In this document: piece by piece, positions 48,102 to 59,910 of the stretch
How positions within the stretch are numbered: the first letter of the stretch is position 1
Layout: the number at the start of each line of letters is the position of its first letter
NCBI GenBank assembly: GCA_947034885.2
Contig: OX344751.2
Coordinates: forward strand, 15,376,001 to 15,440,000
Direction: 5' to 3'
DNA from: Thuidium tamariscinum
Taxonomy: Eukaryota; Streptophyta; Bryopsida; Hypnales; Thuidiaceae
Length of the DNA stretch: 64,000 nucleotides
Notes under the pieces: generated by a model
Databases searched by the model: none
The model's input: only the letters and a program-made list of their open reading frames with translations
Told to the model about the DNA's origin: nothing
Position numbers and translations under genes: made by a program

Positions 48102-49276
48102 TACTAATCAAAGGTTTTATAAATATACGATTTAATGTTCAAAGGATGCACATTCTTTCCTTAACAATACTTGACTATTCAAATCTTTTTTAACATCTTT
48201 CTTCCCTATTAGTACATGATCATTGCTCTTGCTTCAATTATTGTTGTTGTTGCTACTTTATGTAGAGTACATTTGAGTGATGAATACGTGTATTACTATT
48301 ACTAGTGTATGCTAAACCACACATAATGGTCCTTCATATTCAATGATGCAACAAAGTTGTACATGAAATTTGAAAACTACAATACTCTGATTGGACCTAT
48401 TTCATGCAAATTCATGATGCTTCATCCTTACAAATGCTGGAAACATCAAAGATCATAAATTCATAACCAACAAGAATAAGCAATATATTTGTATGACTGC
48501 TCCCATGTTGCTCCCACTAATAAACACTACCATGCTGTTCTTGCTACTTAATGTGGAGTACATTTGAGTGATGAATATGTTATTCTTTGTAATCATTAAA
48601 GAGAGTTCAAATGTCATCGCAATGATCCTCTGAACAAGCAATATTTGCAAGTACTATATGAAGTTTTTAATTTTTGAAAGCTATTTTAATGCAACATGCT
48701 AAGACCTATGATTTTTTATTTTTTCTTATTGTGCAATAAGCCAACAACACTAAGCTCTTTATGGAAGGAGACAAAGCAAACCAAAATACAAAAAGTAGGC
48801 CAACAATGAAACATAGGACCTTAAGTGTTTCACTAAGTTGTTAGCTATTATATTCTTTTGGAAGAGCCAACTACCTATTGTTTTGTACTTGCTTGAAATT
48901 CAGTAATTTTGATATCATTTTCGAAATTAGAAAACCAACTTGATGCATGTAGAAAAAGATTTTGCACTACAATGTCATGTTAAGCAATTTGCATCACTGT
49001 GTGTAGTATTTGGAGGTAAATTAGAAGATTTAGGGTTTGGCAATTTGTATCTTGATTTGTAAGCATGTTGATTCTTTCAATTGAATTGTAGTAGAATGAA
49101 GTTCTTGTGAATTTTGAATAAGGAATTTAGTATTAAAGTATGTTTGAAATTTTGAATGTTGACAATTTATGATAGTTGTATTATTATTATTATTTGATTG
49201 TCTTCGTTATTCTTATTGATAATGCTTTTTTATTCACTTGTTTTTGTATTTATAATGCTTTCTTTGTCATTTGTAG

Positions 49277-49364
49277 ACAATATAGGAGCGTAAAGGGACA
49301 ACTAAGAAGAATGAGACATGAGATTGAAGACGAAGTTGTTGAAGAAATTAGGGTTTCAGATTGA
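49277..49364 (+). other. Exon-like frame in left duplicate
   Basis: After a TTTGTAG acceptor-like site, the frame reads QYRSVKGQLRRMRHEIEDEV and on to a TGA at 49362-49364. The paired copy at 50757-50844 retains the frame and stop with six codon changes, three of them synonymous. No homologue recognised. Could be the last exon of an unknown gene or a transposon remnant. Confidence 0.3.
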
Positions 49365-49749
49365 ATTTAAAAGTTTCATATTCAATAGAAAATGAGGAAT
49401 TGTATCCCTTTTGAAATATGTATACAATTTTTACAACCAATGGAAAATTGACACATGTACCCTTTCTATAAATCATGTATGGTTTTCATTGTTTTTGACA
49501 TCGTTCCTCATTGTCTATGGTGACTATATGTGTACAGTTTATAGGTTGTCTACAGAAGATAGCTCCGTCAGTTTCATGTTGTAGGTAGAGTAGTACAGTA
49601 GTAGAGCGAGGTTCACTGTAGCAGGACGGGGGTAGCCGTTTTTGAAAACTTTGATAGCCTACCAGAAAGTGACACGTGTATAATATTAAGTAATTAATAT
49701 ATTTATTTGGAAAATCCCTTGTGAGTGACTATACAATCTAAGTACAACC

Positions 49750-51000
49750 TACTACTATCTATGGTGTTTACAAACCGTGTCTTCCCCCCCCTTGCAAAGT
49801 ACGAAAAGGTTTTGGTGGCCGTTGATGGTTACCATCCATGGTGCATTGGAGCCCTCTTACCGATGAAAATATACTAATCAAAGGTTTTACAAATATATGA
49901 TTTAATGTTCAAAGGATGCACAGTCTTTCTTTAAGATTACTTGACCATTCAAATCTTTTTTAACATCTTCTTCCCTATTAGTACATGATCATTGCTCTTA
50001 CTTCAATTATTGTTGTTCTTGCTACTTAATGTAGAGTACATTTGAGTGATAAATATGTTCTTCTTTGTAATCATTAAAGAGAGTTCAAATGTCATGGCAA
50101 TGATCCTCTGAACAAGCAATATTTGCAAGTACTATTTGAAGTTTTTAATTTTTGAACGTTATTTTTAATGGAACATGCTAAGACCTATGAATTCTTATTT
50201 TTTCTTATTGTGCAATAAGCCAACAACAGTAAGCTCTTTATAGAAGGAGACAAAGCAAACCAAAATTTAAAAAGCATGCCAAAGATGAAACATAGGACCT
50301 TCAGTGTTTTACGAAGTTGTTAACTATTATATTCTTTTGGAATAGCCAACTACCTATTGTTTTGTATTTGCTTGAAATTCAATAATTTTGATATCATTTT
50401 CGAATGTACAAAACCAATTTGATGCATGTAGAAAAAAAATTTGCACTACAATGTCATGTTAAGCAATTTGCATCACTATGTGTAGAATTTGGAGGTGAAT
50501 TAGAAGATTTAGGGTTTGGCAAGTTCTATCTCAATTTGTAAGCATGTTGATTCTTTTCAATTGAATTGTGGTAGAATGAAGTTCTTGTGAATTTTGAATA
50601 AGGAATTTAGTATTAGAATATGTTTGAAATTTTGAATGTTGACATTTTATGATAGTTGTATTATTATTATTATTTGATTGTCTTTATTATTCTTGTTGTT
50701 AATGCTTTTTTATTCACTTGTTTTTGTATGTATGATGCTTTCTTTGTCATTTGTAGACAATATAGGAGTGTGAAGGCACAACTAAGGAGAATGAGACATG
50801 AGATTGAAGACAAAGTTGTTGAAGAAATTAGGGTTTTAGATTGACTGTAAAAGTTTTACGTTCAATAGAAAAATGGGTACTGTATCCCTTTTAAAATATG
50901 TATAAAATTTTTACAACCAATGGAAAATTGACACATGTATCTTTTTTATAAATCATGTATGGTTTTAATTTTTTTTGACATGGTCCCTTACTATCCACTC
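49750..51000. repeat. Tandem duplication, right unit
   Basis: About 1.25 kb, the un-inserted counterpart of 47732-49515. A 235-bp segment unique to the junction (49516-49749) separates the two units. Confidence 0.75.
50757..50844 (+). other. Exon-like frame in right duplicate
   Basis: Counterpart of the frame at 49277-49364, with the same TTTGTAG site and a TGA stop. Reads QYRSVKAQLRRMRHEIEDKV. Product unrecognised. Confidence 0.3.
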
Positions 51001-51456
51001 AAATACAACCTACAATCTACTATTGTAAGAATGCAACAAAATTGGAAGGTATTGCATGCAATTATCCTTTACATTCTAGAATAATTATTTTTTAAAACAA
51101 ATATGTATGAACAATCATTGCATCTTTTGAAAAAAATAAGCATACTACATGCATTTTTAAATTCAATACTTAGGCAACTTTCAATAAAAAAAACCTTGCA
51201 TAAGGTTTAATTTACTTACTAAAGCAATCTTGTTATTGGAATTTGTGTGCTTCAACTCTTCAAGTCCATCTTGAAACTATTACTAATGAATTTTTTGATT
51301 TTTTTCATTAATTAGGTATCTATATTTATTAATAATTAATGATTTTTAAAAATAGATTTGAATTTTTTATTTTTGAATAATTAAAAAAAATTCTATTCAA
51401 TTATGGCAAACTTCATTAAAAAGGCAGTGTTCCATTAGTTTGAGACTTTTAACAAT
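51001..51456. other. Intergenic, nothing recognised
   Basis: AT-rich spacer between the duplication and the TTAA element. Confidence 0.5.
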
Positions 51457-51460
51457 TTAA

Positions 51461-52405
51461 CCCCTAAATCCCTGAACAACGTTTTTTGAGATTATAAATT
51501 TTATGGGCAGCTCACTATGGATGGCATTTTTATTTTGTTTCTTTGAAATTTTGATAAAATGTGTGTCCAAGGAGTAGCTTTAAGGCCCAACAATTTTCAT
51601 AACTTTTGACTTTGTGGATAAAAAGTTATGGCATGATATGTCACTTTGTTTACTCGGTGGGCAGCCTGGGCAGCTGAAAAACTTTTTCAAAAAAACTTTT
51701 TTTTGAAAAGTGAAATTTCAAATTGATTCTTTAGGTTTATACAGACATGGGAAGCTTTGAATCAATCCATTCTGATCAATGAATCAAAAGTTATGAAGAT
51801 TTTGTATTTGGAGTAGTTTACGGCCAGTTACAGAATCTCTACAGTACAAAAAAAGTTTGAAATTCTTCATTTAATTCAATTTTTCATATTTTTGGAAAAA
51901 AAACAAAAACAGAAGGTGTAGATTGTTTATTATAACATTTTAACCACTGGGATTGAAAATTTTCAATTCCATGAATAAAATGTTCACAATTTAGTATTTT
52001 GGCTCATTTTTTACTTCTTTCTACTTACTTATTTTTTCCTATATGTTGTATAGTTCCAAATGGTTTGAAATTTTTTGAGAATGTAGCCAACTTGCATTGA
52101 AGTATGAATTCAAAGGGTAACCACAATTTTGAATTTGTTTTCACACAAATGTGACCTTGTGAAGTGCAGCGGCTCGGATTTTTGCAGGGATAAAAAAACA
52201 ATTTTTGTCGATTCAAATGCTTATATCTTGCAATCTACACGGTGGAAATTTCTGAAATTTTTTCCACATGTTTACAAACCACCTTAGTACAAGATCCTAT
52301 GGTTACATGAGTCAAATTTACAAAAAACAAAAACTGAGCTCTTGTATTAGAAATGGCAGTTTTGGAGCATTTTTTTGGTGAAAATGTTGTTCAGGGCTTT
52401 AGGGG
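51461..52405. mobile_element. TTAA-flanked element, complete non-palindromic (945 bp)
   Basis: TTAA at 51457-51460 and 52406-52409. Terminal inverted repeats of about 21 bp with one mismatch: left CCCCTAAATCCCTGAACAAC; the right complement reads CCCCTAAAGCCCTGAACAAC. The interior aligns with 2914-3831. No reading frame of transposase size (longest frame about 63 codons), so it needs a partner for movement. Confidence 0.8.
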
Positions 52406-52506
52406 TTAAACCATGCAATTTAAAATCTAAATCTATTATAGATTTTGGAAATCTATATAAGTCTTGGATGTCTGAAAATCTATATCTAATTATCTATTGT
52501 AGATGG

Positions 52507-52771
52507 AGTGATTATAAAAAACACTTGTACTATTTGTTGCATTTTCATGATTTTTTGGGGGATACTTTAAAATTTAATTTTAAAAATATGACTTATAGAC
52601 ACACCTTTTAGATGAAGATACCTAGGGAAGGAATTGTATAGAAAAATTTTCTATGTAGGAGAATTTGAAAAGTGCCAAACCTCAAGAAAATACATATTTT
52701 CATGTTTTAATTAGAAAAAAATAGTAAAAATAAGTATTTACAAAAAAAAGGGGGCAATTGCAATAATTCTA
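52507..52771. repeat. Repeat family R, copy 6, half
   Basis: Starts GAGTGATTATAAAAAACACTTG and follows the left half of copy 5 (TTTGTTGCATTTTCATGATTTTTT, AGATGAAGATACCTAGGG). It carries the empty TTAA site (52707-52710) used by the nested element in copy 5. Confidence 0.5.
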
Positions 52772-53436
52772 CGAAAATGGTCATTTGCCAAAAAAACAAA
52801 CCCAACATTGGTTACAAGAGACACTGTTCACTTTTCGTAGTGTTTTACTGGGGACTGCATTTTTGCCACATAGTACTGCCAATACTACAAGTACTATCAG
52901 CAAACTGCCAATGTATTGTGCTTTTGACACGTGTATTGGAGTCAAGAGTCAATGTGGCCATTGAATGACATTATCTTACATATTTTATCATTAAAAAAGT
53001 TTGACAAGTGGGCAAATATGGGATTAAAGTCAGATCTGGGAGTACTATGTCCACGTAGCAATACTTAGGAGCAGAAGACTGCAGTTTTTTTCAAAAAATA
53101 TGGTGATCAAATTTTAATTCATAAAAAATCAAAAGTGATTTATTTATTTATTTTTAATTATGTCCATTTTTTCAAAGCTCCTTATCATCACTTTCATCCA
53201 AAAAAATTAGAGTCACAATATTTTAAGAATTTGTAAATGTGCGTGCCATTGAGCTATATTATATAGCATATACATCATCCAAAAATAACTAAAAATTATA
53301 TTCCAAACTACATTCATAAGTTTATTGGGTAGAGGAACACACCATCAAAATGCCAATTCAAAATCATTCATTTTGATAACTATGAACGTAGTGAATCCTT
53401 ATTCACCTAATGTGTGACGAGTGGACAAAATTAATT
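52772..53436. other. Intergenic, nothing recognised
   Basis: No gene; the short open frame at 52777-52968 is unrecognised. Confidence 0.5.
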
Positions 53437-53625
53437 TGTAGATGGCGCTTTTAGAAACGAACTTTGACCTTAAATAACTTTTGCATATTATATCCACATG
53501 TTGCTTTTTTTGGTGTGTTAAAATATGCTTTCACTTACCAACAAGATTGTATGAAAATCTAAACAGCCTAATAACAATAACTAGCATAGAATGAATAAGT
53601 GGAGCTTTTAGGTGTACCCACCTTA
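53437..53625. mobile_element. TA-MITE, copy 3, left end lost
   Basis: Matches copy 2 from GTAGATGGCGCTTTTAGAAAC to the right terminus GGTGTACCCACCTTA, with more divergence than copies 1 and 2. It lies at the edge of the GC-rich 5' region of the LRR gene. Confidence 0.65.
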
Positions 53626-53639
53626 TTCATCACCACCAC

Positions 53640-54420
53640 CACCGCAACTGTTTGCCCATTAAACCAACGACATTCATCCCAATTCCAGAACCTACCGACG
53701 ACCGCGTCACCGCGGGAGCCACGGACGCGCGTCCGCGGCCGTCGTGACTTAGGTGGACGGGAAGCCACTCTGAAGCCACGAGCCAAGCTGGTGAGCGTAT
53801 GGCTGGTGCGGCCTGTGGTGGAGGAGAAGGCCAACAGCGGCGGTGCGTGCATGGCGTTCCTGCTTTGTGTGGTCCCTCGCAACCCTAGCCCTCCCACGAT
53901 CGCCCCCACTGCGAATCAGGCTGGAACTGTTGTGCTGGCTGCAACTTGTGCTCCCCTCCCGTGTCGACACAGTCGACAGTCGACACCTTCTTCTCCGCGT
54001 GCTTATCGCTTCCCCATTTCCTCCTCATAAACTCGAGCCTCTCGTTGGCGCTTTGTCGAAGTCACAGCAAGATCGTTTGCGGCGAGGACTTGGCAGATGT
54101 CGGAGGTATTCATTAATTCACTCTCGGCTTGATCGTTGTTTGCGTTTGCGGTGGTGAGGCGTGCCTGCGGCGGGATGATGTAGGCGGCCTGGGGTTTGTG
54201 GATGTTGTGTGGATCGCGTGGAAGTGCTGGTTTGGTTGAGTCTCGGTATGTTGCTTTGAGGACTGATCGCGGTGGACGTGGACGTCGAGATCTCTGGTTG
54301 GGGTGAGCTTCGGGCGCTGCGGCGCGTGTTCTGAGTTTCGTTTTTGACGTTGTCGCTGCGTTTTTTTCGTGGTTCGTTCGGGCAAAGTGTGTTTAGATTT
54401 CCTTTTTTTTCTTCGTGACA
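53640..54420. promoter_or_regulatory. GC-rich 5' region of the LRR gene
   Basis: CpG-rich DNA (GCGTCACCGCGGGAGCC near 53703, GGACGCGCGTCCGCGGCC near 53722), then T/G-rich DNA typical of a plant 5' UTR. Several overlapping open frames run on both strands (for example a non-ATG plus frame 53599-54030), as expected of GC-rich DNA. None has recognisable domains. A transcription start and one or more 5' UTR introns in 53.8-55.5 kb are plausible but not demonstrated. Confidence 0.45.
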
Positions 54421-55570
54421 TGATGATGTGATTTTGTTGGGAAGGTGTCGGCTATGACTTCGTCCTCTCGTTGGCTTCGGGTTATGTGATATTTCGAGTA
54501 TTGTCGTTACCAATCAGAACGTAATATTGGATTTGCTTAGAGCCCTTGGCGATCTCTTTTAAATGATGATGGAAATGTCGTCCTACCAGGATTTCTTTAC
54601 TTGGATTCCTGCGCTTTGCTGGGATGTGATCGTTCAGCTTAATGAATTGCGAGATTTACTTTTGAGGAATACTTGAGGAACACTCTTTTACCAAGATTGC
54701 AAGTTTTCTTAAAAGTAGTTCGTCTTTAATTGAAGTTACGACTAGCGATATTTTATGCTCTATATGATTTCCCGGTTTTCGTTCACTGGCTTCCCCTTCA
54801 TCTGGTTTGCAGTATTTGAGAGGCTATTTTCGCTGTATTCGAATGTTGAATATGCTATTATCTGCGTATATGTCAAGATGGGAGGTGGTGTCCCTGAATA
54901 CCGTGTACTGATTACGATTTTGTGTGATTTCGCAGGGTACGCTGTTGAAGGGGTTTAGAGGACATTTATTAAATAATTTGTGATACTGAGGGTTCACTCT
55001 GGCATACTCCATTATATACCCGTCTCGCACCGGTGGGCAGGTGTGGGGCCTTGGCGTTTGCCCAGCCCTTGCTGGACATCAGAAAGCTATAAACTCGCAG
55101 GTCTGGAGGGCTTGTCGCATGGTGCAGGGATTGGCATTGGATTACGGCTAATGTGGCTTCAGGCGCGACCTTTTGATTAATATCGATGTAGACAGTTCGA
55201 CTGGGGTCAGGATTTGACCTCCTCCCCGTCTTTCAACTGGACAGTTTGGATCTTGTTCCCGGCAGTTATATTGTAGTTTTGTTCAACTATTACTCTTTCT
55301 GGGAGGATTAAAAAATTAAAAAAATAGAAAACAGAAAACAATTATAACGTGTGCAAGATAGCCCGCAGCTATACCCTTCCAGGGCTGTTTACTTGGATTT
55401 CGCTGGGTAGCTACCTGCTGTGCACATGTGCACTTGTATCTTGATGGAATTTGGAGAGAGGGGCTTCTGGTCTAGGGTTTTTTTCGGTGGGGAAACGGTC
55501 GTCGTGGAGGGATTGAGGAAGCTGGTTATCTGCTCCGCGTTTCACTGTGAGCTTTGCGGCTAGAGGAATC

Positions 55571-58500
55571 ATGGGCAAGATAACCTGTCTGACATCAATG
55601 TTTACTCGCAAGGGAAAACTGAAGGTATTTTATTTTTTATGCTACGCAGTTTTGATATAATTTTTAATCTGAGGGTTTTGCACTGACTTCTTAATCCTTC
55701 ATGAATATAAGGTTTGGGAATAGGCTCGTGAATAGTGACATCAATTGTAATGACTTGCTTTCTTGGAACAGGTCATCACTCCAGCAGAGTGTTTAGAGGG
55801 TGACAGTGTTTGGGAGTCATCGCGGAAGATATTTTTATCAAAAGACAACGACATTCTTTCTGAAAGCTCTCAGAAAGGCTCCATGGCAAAGGACGAAAAT
55901 TCCTTCGCAGTTTTGGATTTGACAACTGACAATGAGAAATCTATGATGTCAACTGGAAGCATCTCAAAGAAGCTACTTTCTGCTCCTTCGATTGCAGAAT
56001 GGGCTAAGTATGAAAATATATCCAACTGGACAGAGCAAAGTGGTGCAGAAGCTTGTGCAGAAGCTCCTAAACAATGCCACTCTGAATTGTTTGAATTTGA
56101 CTCAAGGGCTGTGAATGTACTAAAGAATGACGAGGTGAATCGGCTTGGAAAGGCTGTCAGCGCTCGGATCGAGGTTGCAGAAGTCGCCTACGAGGGTGAT
56201 GAAGATGAAGAGTTTGAAAGTAAGTGCGAAATCCTTTCTCTTGACCTATTTTGACATGGCCGTAATGGAGGTCATTTTTAGATGCCGTTGTATTGTGTAA
56301 CAAATCAGTTGTTTTCATTGGGTTTTTCCATCTTCTACTTTTGGCTATTGGGTATTATTTGTTGGATATTCAATAGTATCTAGAGCATCTGATGTTCTTA
56401 TTATTGACATCAATGTGTCCAAATGCAGAGACTGCAGACTCTTGTGTTATTCAGATTGGGCATCAGTCCGAAGGGTCGGGTAGTGGTGAGCACTCTCCAG
56501 ATGAACAACGCTCAGGATTTAGCGCGGACAATGAAACTGCAACATATTTCGAATTCCACTCCAACATGGCTCACGGGTCTGATATTGCTGCAAGTCATTC
56601 CTTTGAGGAGGATGCCATTGGAGACTACGTCAGTGACCCAGGTGTTTATCACGACGATAACTCATGTTTGGGCCCTTCCGATGAGGACGTGGAGGATGGC
56701 CAGTCCCACATGCAACCTCAGCATGTCGATCATAGCCTCAAAAAGGCTCGTAGCGAAGGTGGTCTTTATGACCTGGGCCTTGTTTCTCAACAACATCCGG
56801 GTCAAAATACTGACCAGGACCTAGTACCAGTTTCCCAAGGAAGTCCATCTTATCTGAATGTTAGCGGGCGTGATTTTTCTATTCACTTACCGAAGAGTGG
56901 AGTGGAGAGTGAAGTCGATCTTAAGAATGCTAAAGAGGTTTATTTAAATTTGACGTTTCCTGACAAAGATCCCTCAGCGCTGAAGCAGAAACCGTGGTGG
57001 AAGATGTTTCTCATCTCACACCGTAATATCTATCCCGAAGGCAGCGGTTTGATAACCAGCTCTTCTCTTAGCAGGTCTGATAAATTACTGATTTCTGGCG
57101 CTACTGGCTATTCATCTGACGTCGATTACTACAGTGGTTTCCCGAAGTTGGAAGTTGATGCGTCCTACTCTAAGAGTGATGCTCATCATCCTGAGAGTGT
57201 TCGTAGTGGATCATGTCCTAGAATTGGCGAGGTAGCTGAGGAGGATGGAAGTGAAGTCCCTCATATAGTTGCTGTCACTAATGAAGTTACACAAGCCGAG
57301 GGGTCTCATTTCGAATCTCTGAACTTAGATCCGCCATCGGCCCATGACGACAGCGAGAAGGACCCCAAAGTGTCCTCGTTAGATCGACCTGATTTGAGTA
57401 GGGTCGAAGAGTGGATTAGCAGTATTGATCCATTTTCTCTCATAGCAGATGATGAAATTGAAACTATAGCTTACTCGGATACAGAACCTTCAGCACCAGC
57501 AGCTTCATTTTTTCGAGCAAGAGCTTCCCGACCTGATCTGATTCAAGGAGATGGGAGTGCTCTCCCGGACCGTAGAAACCACCCGGGTGATCAATTTCCA
57601 GATGCGGACAGTGAGATGGCGAGCTTCATTGCCCGGTCAGTGAATCCACTGTCAACAGTGGCCCATTTCTCTGGTGTGGGCTTAAGGCTTGTTCCACCTC
57701 TTGGAGTGCACAACAACTTGAAGACCCTCAACCTCTCAGCAAATGCCATTGGTGAGTACTCATCTATACATCGTGTTATTTTTATTTATTGTTGTTGCTT
57801 TTATATTTTATAATAAAATTATACCGGAGTATTATTTTATTATTATTATTGTTGTTGTTGTTGTCGTCGTCGTCGTCGTTGTTATTATTAATTTTGATGT
57901 TATCAATATTGTTTTACCAATTGACTTTGGGCTTACTTCTGCGTATTTTTCTGGGCGATTTTATGACCGGTTTCAACTTCCAAGTGAATCTTGTACTTTG
58001 AATATACAGTGTAATGTCTGGATTCAAAATAGAGTGAGTTATCCCAAGCAGCGTATGCTAATTCTATTGTTTGCATGATGCAGTGCGCATTGTGCCTGGG
58101 TGTCTTCCAAAAAGCTTACATATACTGGATTTGTCTCGGAACAAGATTGTTGTTATCGAGGGGTTCCGTGAACTTTCCCGTTTGCGTGTGCTGAACTTGT
58201 CGCATAATCGGATTCTGAGAATTGGACATGGTGAGTGTTACAGAACATTTATTTTTTACGGGATAGAGTGCAAATTTGGTGGTTTACACAAATGTGGATA
58301 GTCTTCAGATAACTGCGTTTCTCTGCCATTCCAGAGTATGGTCATATCCTAAATGCCGATGATTTCCACAGGTTTGGCGAATTGTACTTCTTTAAGAGAA
58401 CTGCACTTGGCTGGGAACAAGTTAAGTGAGGTGGAAGGGCTGCATCGACTACTGAAACTTAGCTTCATCGATTTGAGTTTCAACAAGCTTGCATCCGGTA

Positions 58501-58985
58501 AATCTATTGGACAGCTAGCCGCCAATTACAATTCTCTCCAAGCAATCAACCTTTTGGGAAATCCATTGCACAGCAACCTGGGCGAGGAGCCACTGCGAAA
58601 GTTGATAATTGGAATCGCTCCACATGTCGTATACCTCAACAAGCAGGCGATGAAGGCTGTTTCTGCAAGAGACGCATCAGTGGACAGTGTTGCTAGAGCT
58701 GCCTTGGGCACTACCAGCCACCACACTCATCAACGAGGCAAGACATCTTCACAGAGCAAGCCCCTTCGGCGAAACGGAAAACCTGCTGCATCCACTGCTT
58801 CCAGCCCACGTCATCGAGATAAGCGTGTTGGGGAGAAGTCTGGAACTGCTCATGGTTCTCGACCCAGTGCACTGAAGAATAAAGCTCCGTCCGAGTTACC
58901 TCTTCGTCATCGACACTCCCAGAGCCGACATGTCCATGGCTCTGGGCTCATCAAAGAATACTCTCGTGGAGTTCCAGCACCATGA
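55571..58985 (+). CDS. Leucine-rich-repeat protein (plant outer arm dynein light chain 1-like)
   Basis: Exons 55571-55624, 55772-56219, 56429-57751, 58084-58230 and 58372-58985 join in phase with GT-AG borders to 861 aa. The N-terminus MGKITCLTSMFTRKGK is short and basic, followed by a long acidic, Ser-rich, low-complexity region (about residues 50-480). A conserved-looking EEWISSIDPFSLIADDE lies near residue 494. Six SDS22-like leucine-rich repeats follow from about 597 to 720 (LKTLNLSANAI, LHILDLSRNKI, LRVLNLSHNRI, LRELHLAGNKL, LSFIDLSFNKL, LQAINLLGNPL), then an LRR cap-like segment (PHVVYLNKQAM) and a basic Ser/His-rich tail. The family is plant-wide and its biochemical role is unclear. 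The dynein name reflects LRR similarity only. I see no membrane segment or kinase, so it is a soluble scaffold type rather than a receptor. The start is supported by the phase-0 first exon. Confidence 0.85.
57834..57895 (+). repeat. Trinucleotide microsatellite in LRR gene intron 3
   Basis: A run of TTA, then TTG, then TCG, then TTA units in the 332-bp intron 57752-58083. Confidence 0.85.
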
Positions 58986-59699
58986 CCTGTACATGTCTGG
59001 AATATACCATAACTGATTTCAAGGTAAGTTCTATAGATATCTATGTCTAGTCTTTTTCATTTGAGAAGAGTAGGATGTAGTAGTACGCAGAAGTAGAATA
59101 ATGGTCGTTGAATAGTTTGTGTTTCGGAGTGTTTTGAATCGTCAATAATATCTACGTACCTGAGTGTTATCAGGGCACTTTTTCTTTTGAAGAATTCGAC
59201 TGATAGTTGTACTCCAGTATTTTGGATCGTCAGTAATATTTACTCACTTAATTTTGATCAGGGCATAGAATTTGATAGATTGATATAAGTTGAGATCACA
59301 TATTGGGGTTGTATTGCGGTTGTGCTATTTTACATTTTTTTTGTGGGCATGTATTGAATAGCGTGCCATTCTTGAATTTGCGGATTACCAGAGTCATTTT
59401 CTTTGTAGATATATTAATTGTAGATATTGTTTCCATTTCAAGTTTCTTGCATTCAATTTTGTTAGCACAAATTTCCAATTTGAAAAACCACGTGTACTAA
59501 AATGTCCAGCATCCTGCTTCATTTATCTCCAGCTCAGTTTTGCACTTTCAACCAAGTCTATGTGTTTGTGATGCCCTCACCGACTTCCCACAGGAGGCAG
59601 ATCAATAGTCACCAATTTCTTACAAATAGATTGGACAAGAAAGCATTTTAGATCAATTGCAAACTCTAAACCAATTGGAAATGATATTCCCTAACCCTC
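58986..59699. other. 3' flank of the LRR gene
   Basis: Immediately after the TGA; mixed then AT-rich composition. A repeated phrase (TTTTGAATCGTCAATAATATCTAC and TTTGGATCGTCAGTAATATTTAC, near 59131 and 59220) marks a small diverged duplication. No gene. Confidence 0.45.
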
Positions 59700-59910
59700 A
59701 AAAGATGGATCGGTGACCCTGGAAATCATCCTTTTTTATACTGTGGGAATTGATTTAATAAAATTCATGTTGAGCATGAATTGGAAGTCAAACTATTGTA
59801 GATTTTCTGTTCCCACACAAAATCGAGGGTGAATATATGCACTTCTATCCCACACTTAAAGATTCTTTGTCATCTATTAGACATTAAACATTTGTATTGA
59901 CATTGAAGGC
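59700..59910. repeat. Repeat family T, copy 4
   Basis: Contains GGTGACCCTGGAAATCATCC, GATTTAATAAAATTCATG, GAAGTCAAACTATTGTAG, GGGTGAATATATGCACTTC and GATTCTTTGTCATCTATTAG in family order. Confidence 0.6.

Larger units (their letters stand above)
47732..49515. repeat. Tandem duplication, left unit
   Basis: Aligns with 49750-51000, starting ACTATCTATGGTGTTTACAA and ending near CATGTATGGTTTT. It differs by two insertions: the CACTA MITE at 47873-48101, and about 294 bp (48243-48536) flanked by a direct repeat of GTAGAGTACATTTGAGTGATG type. Confidence 0.75.

Noticed and set aside
53568-54030. Long overlapping frames on both strands of the GC-rich island (113 and 143 codons)
   Set aside because: GC-rich DNA is open by chance; the plus frame begins with GTG, not ATG. 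No domain on either strand. Better explained as the promoter/5' UTR of the LRR gene.
54113-54513. Minus-strand frames of 102 and 131 codons with low-complexity Thr/Pro/Gln-rich peptides
   Set aside because: They are the antisense of T/G-rich 5' UTR-like DNA of the LRR gene. No conserved residues.
57743-58078. Plus-strand frame of 111 codons with Ile/Val runs between LRR exons
   Set aside because: Intron 3 read-through over a trinucleotide microsatellite. The GT-AG splice restores the LRR pattern.
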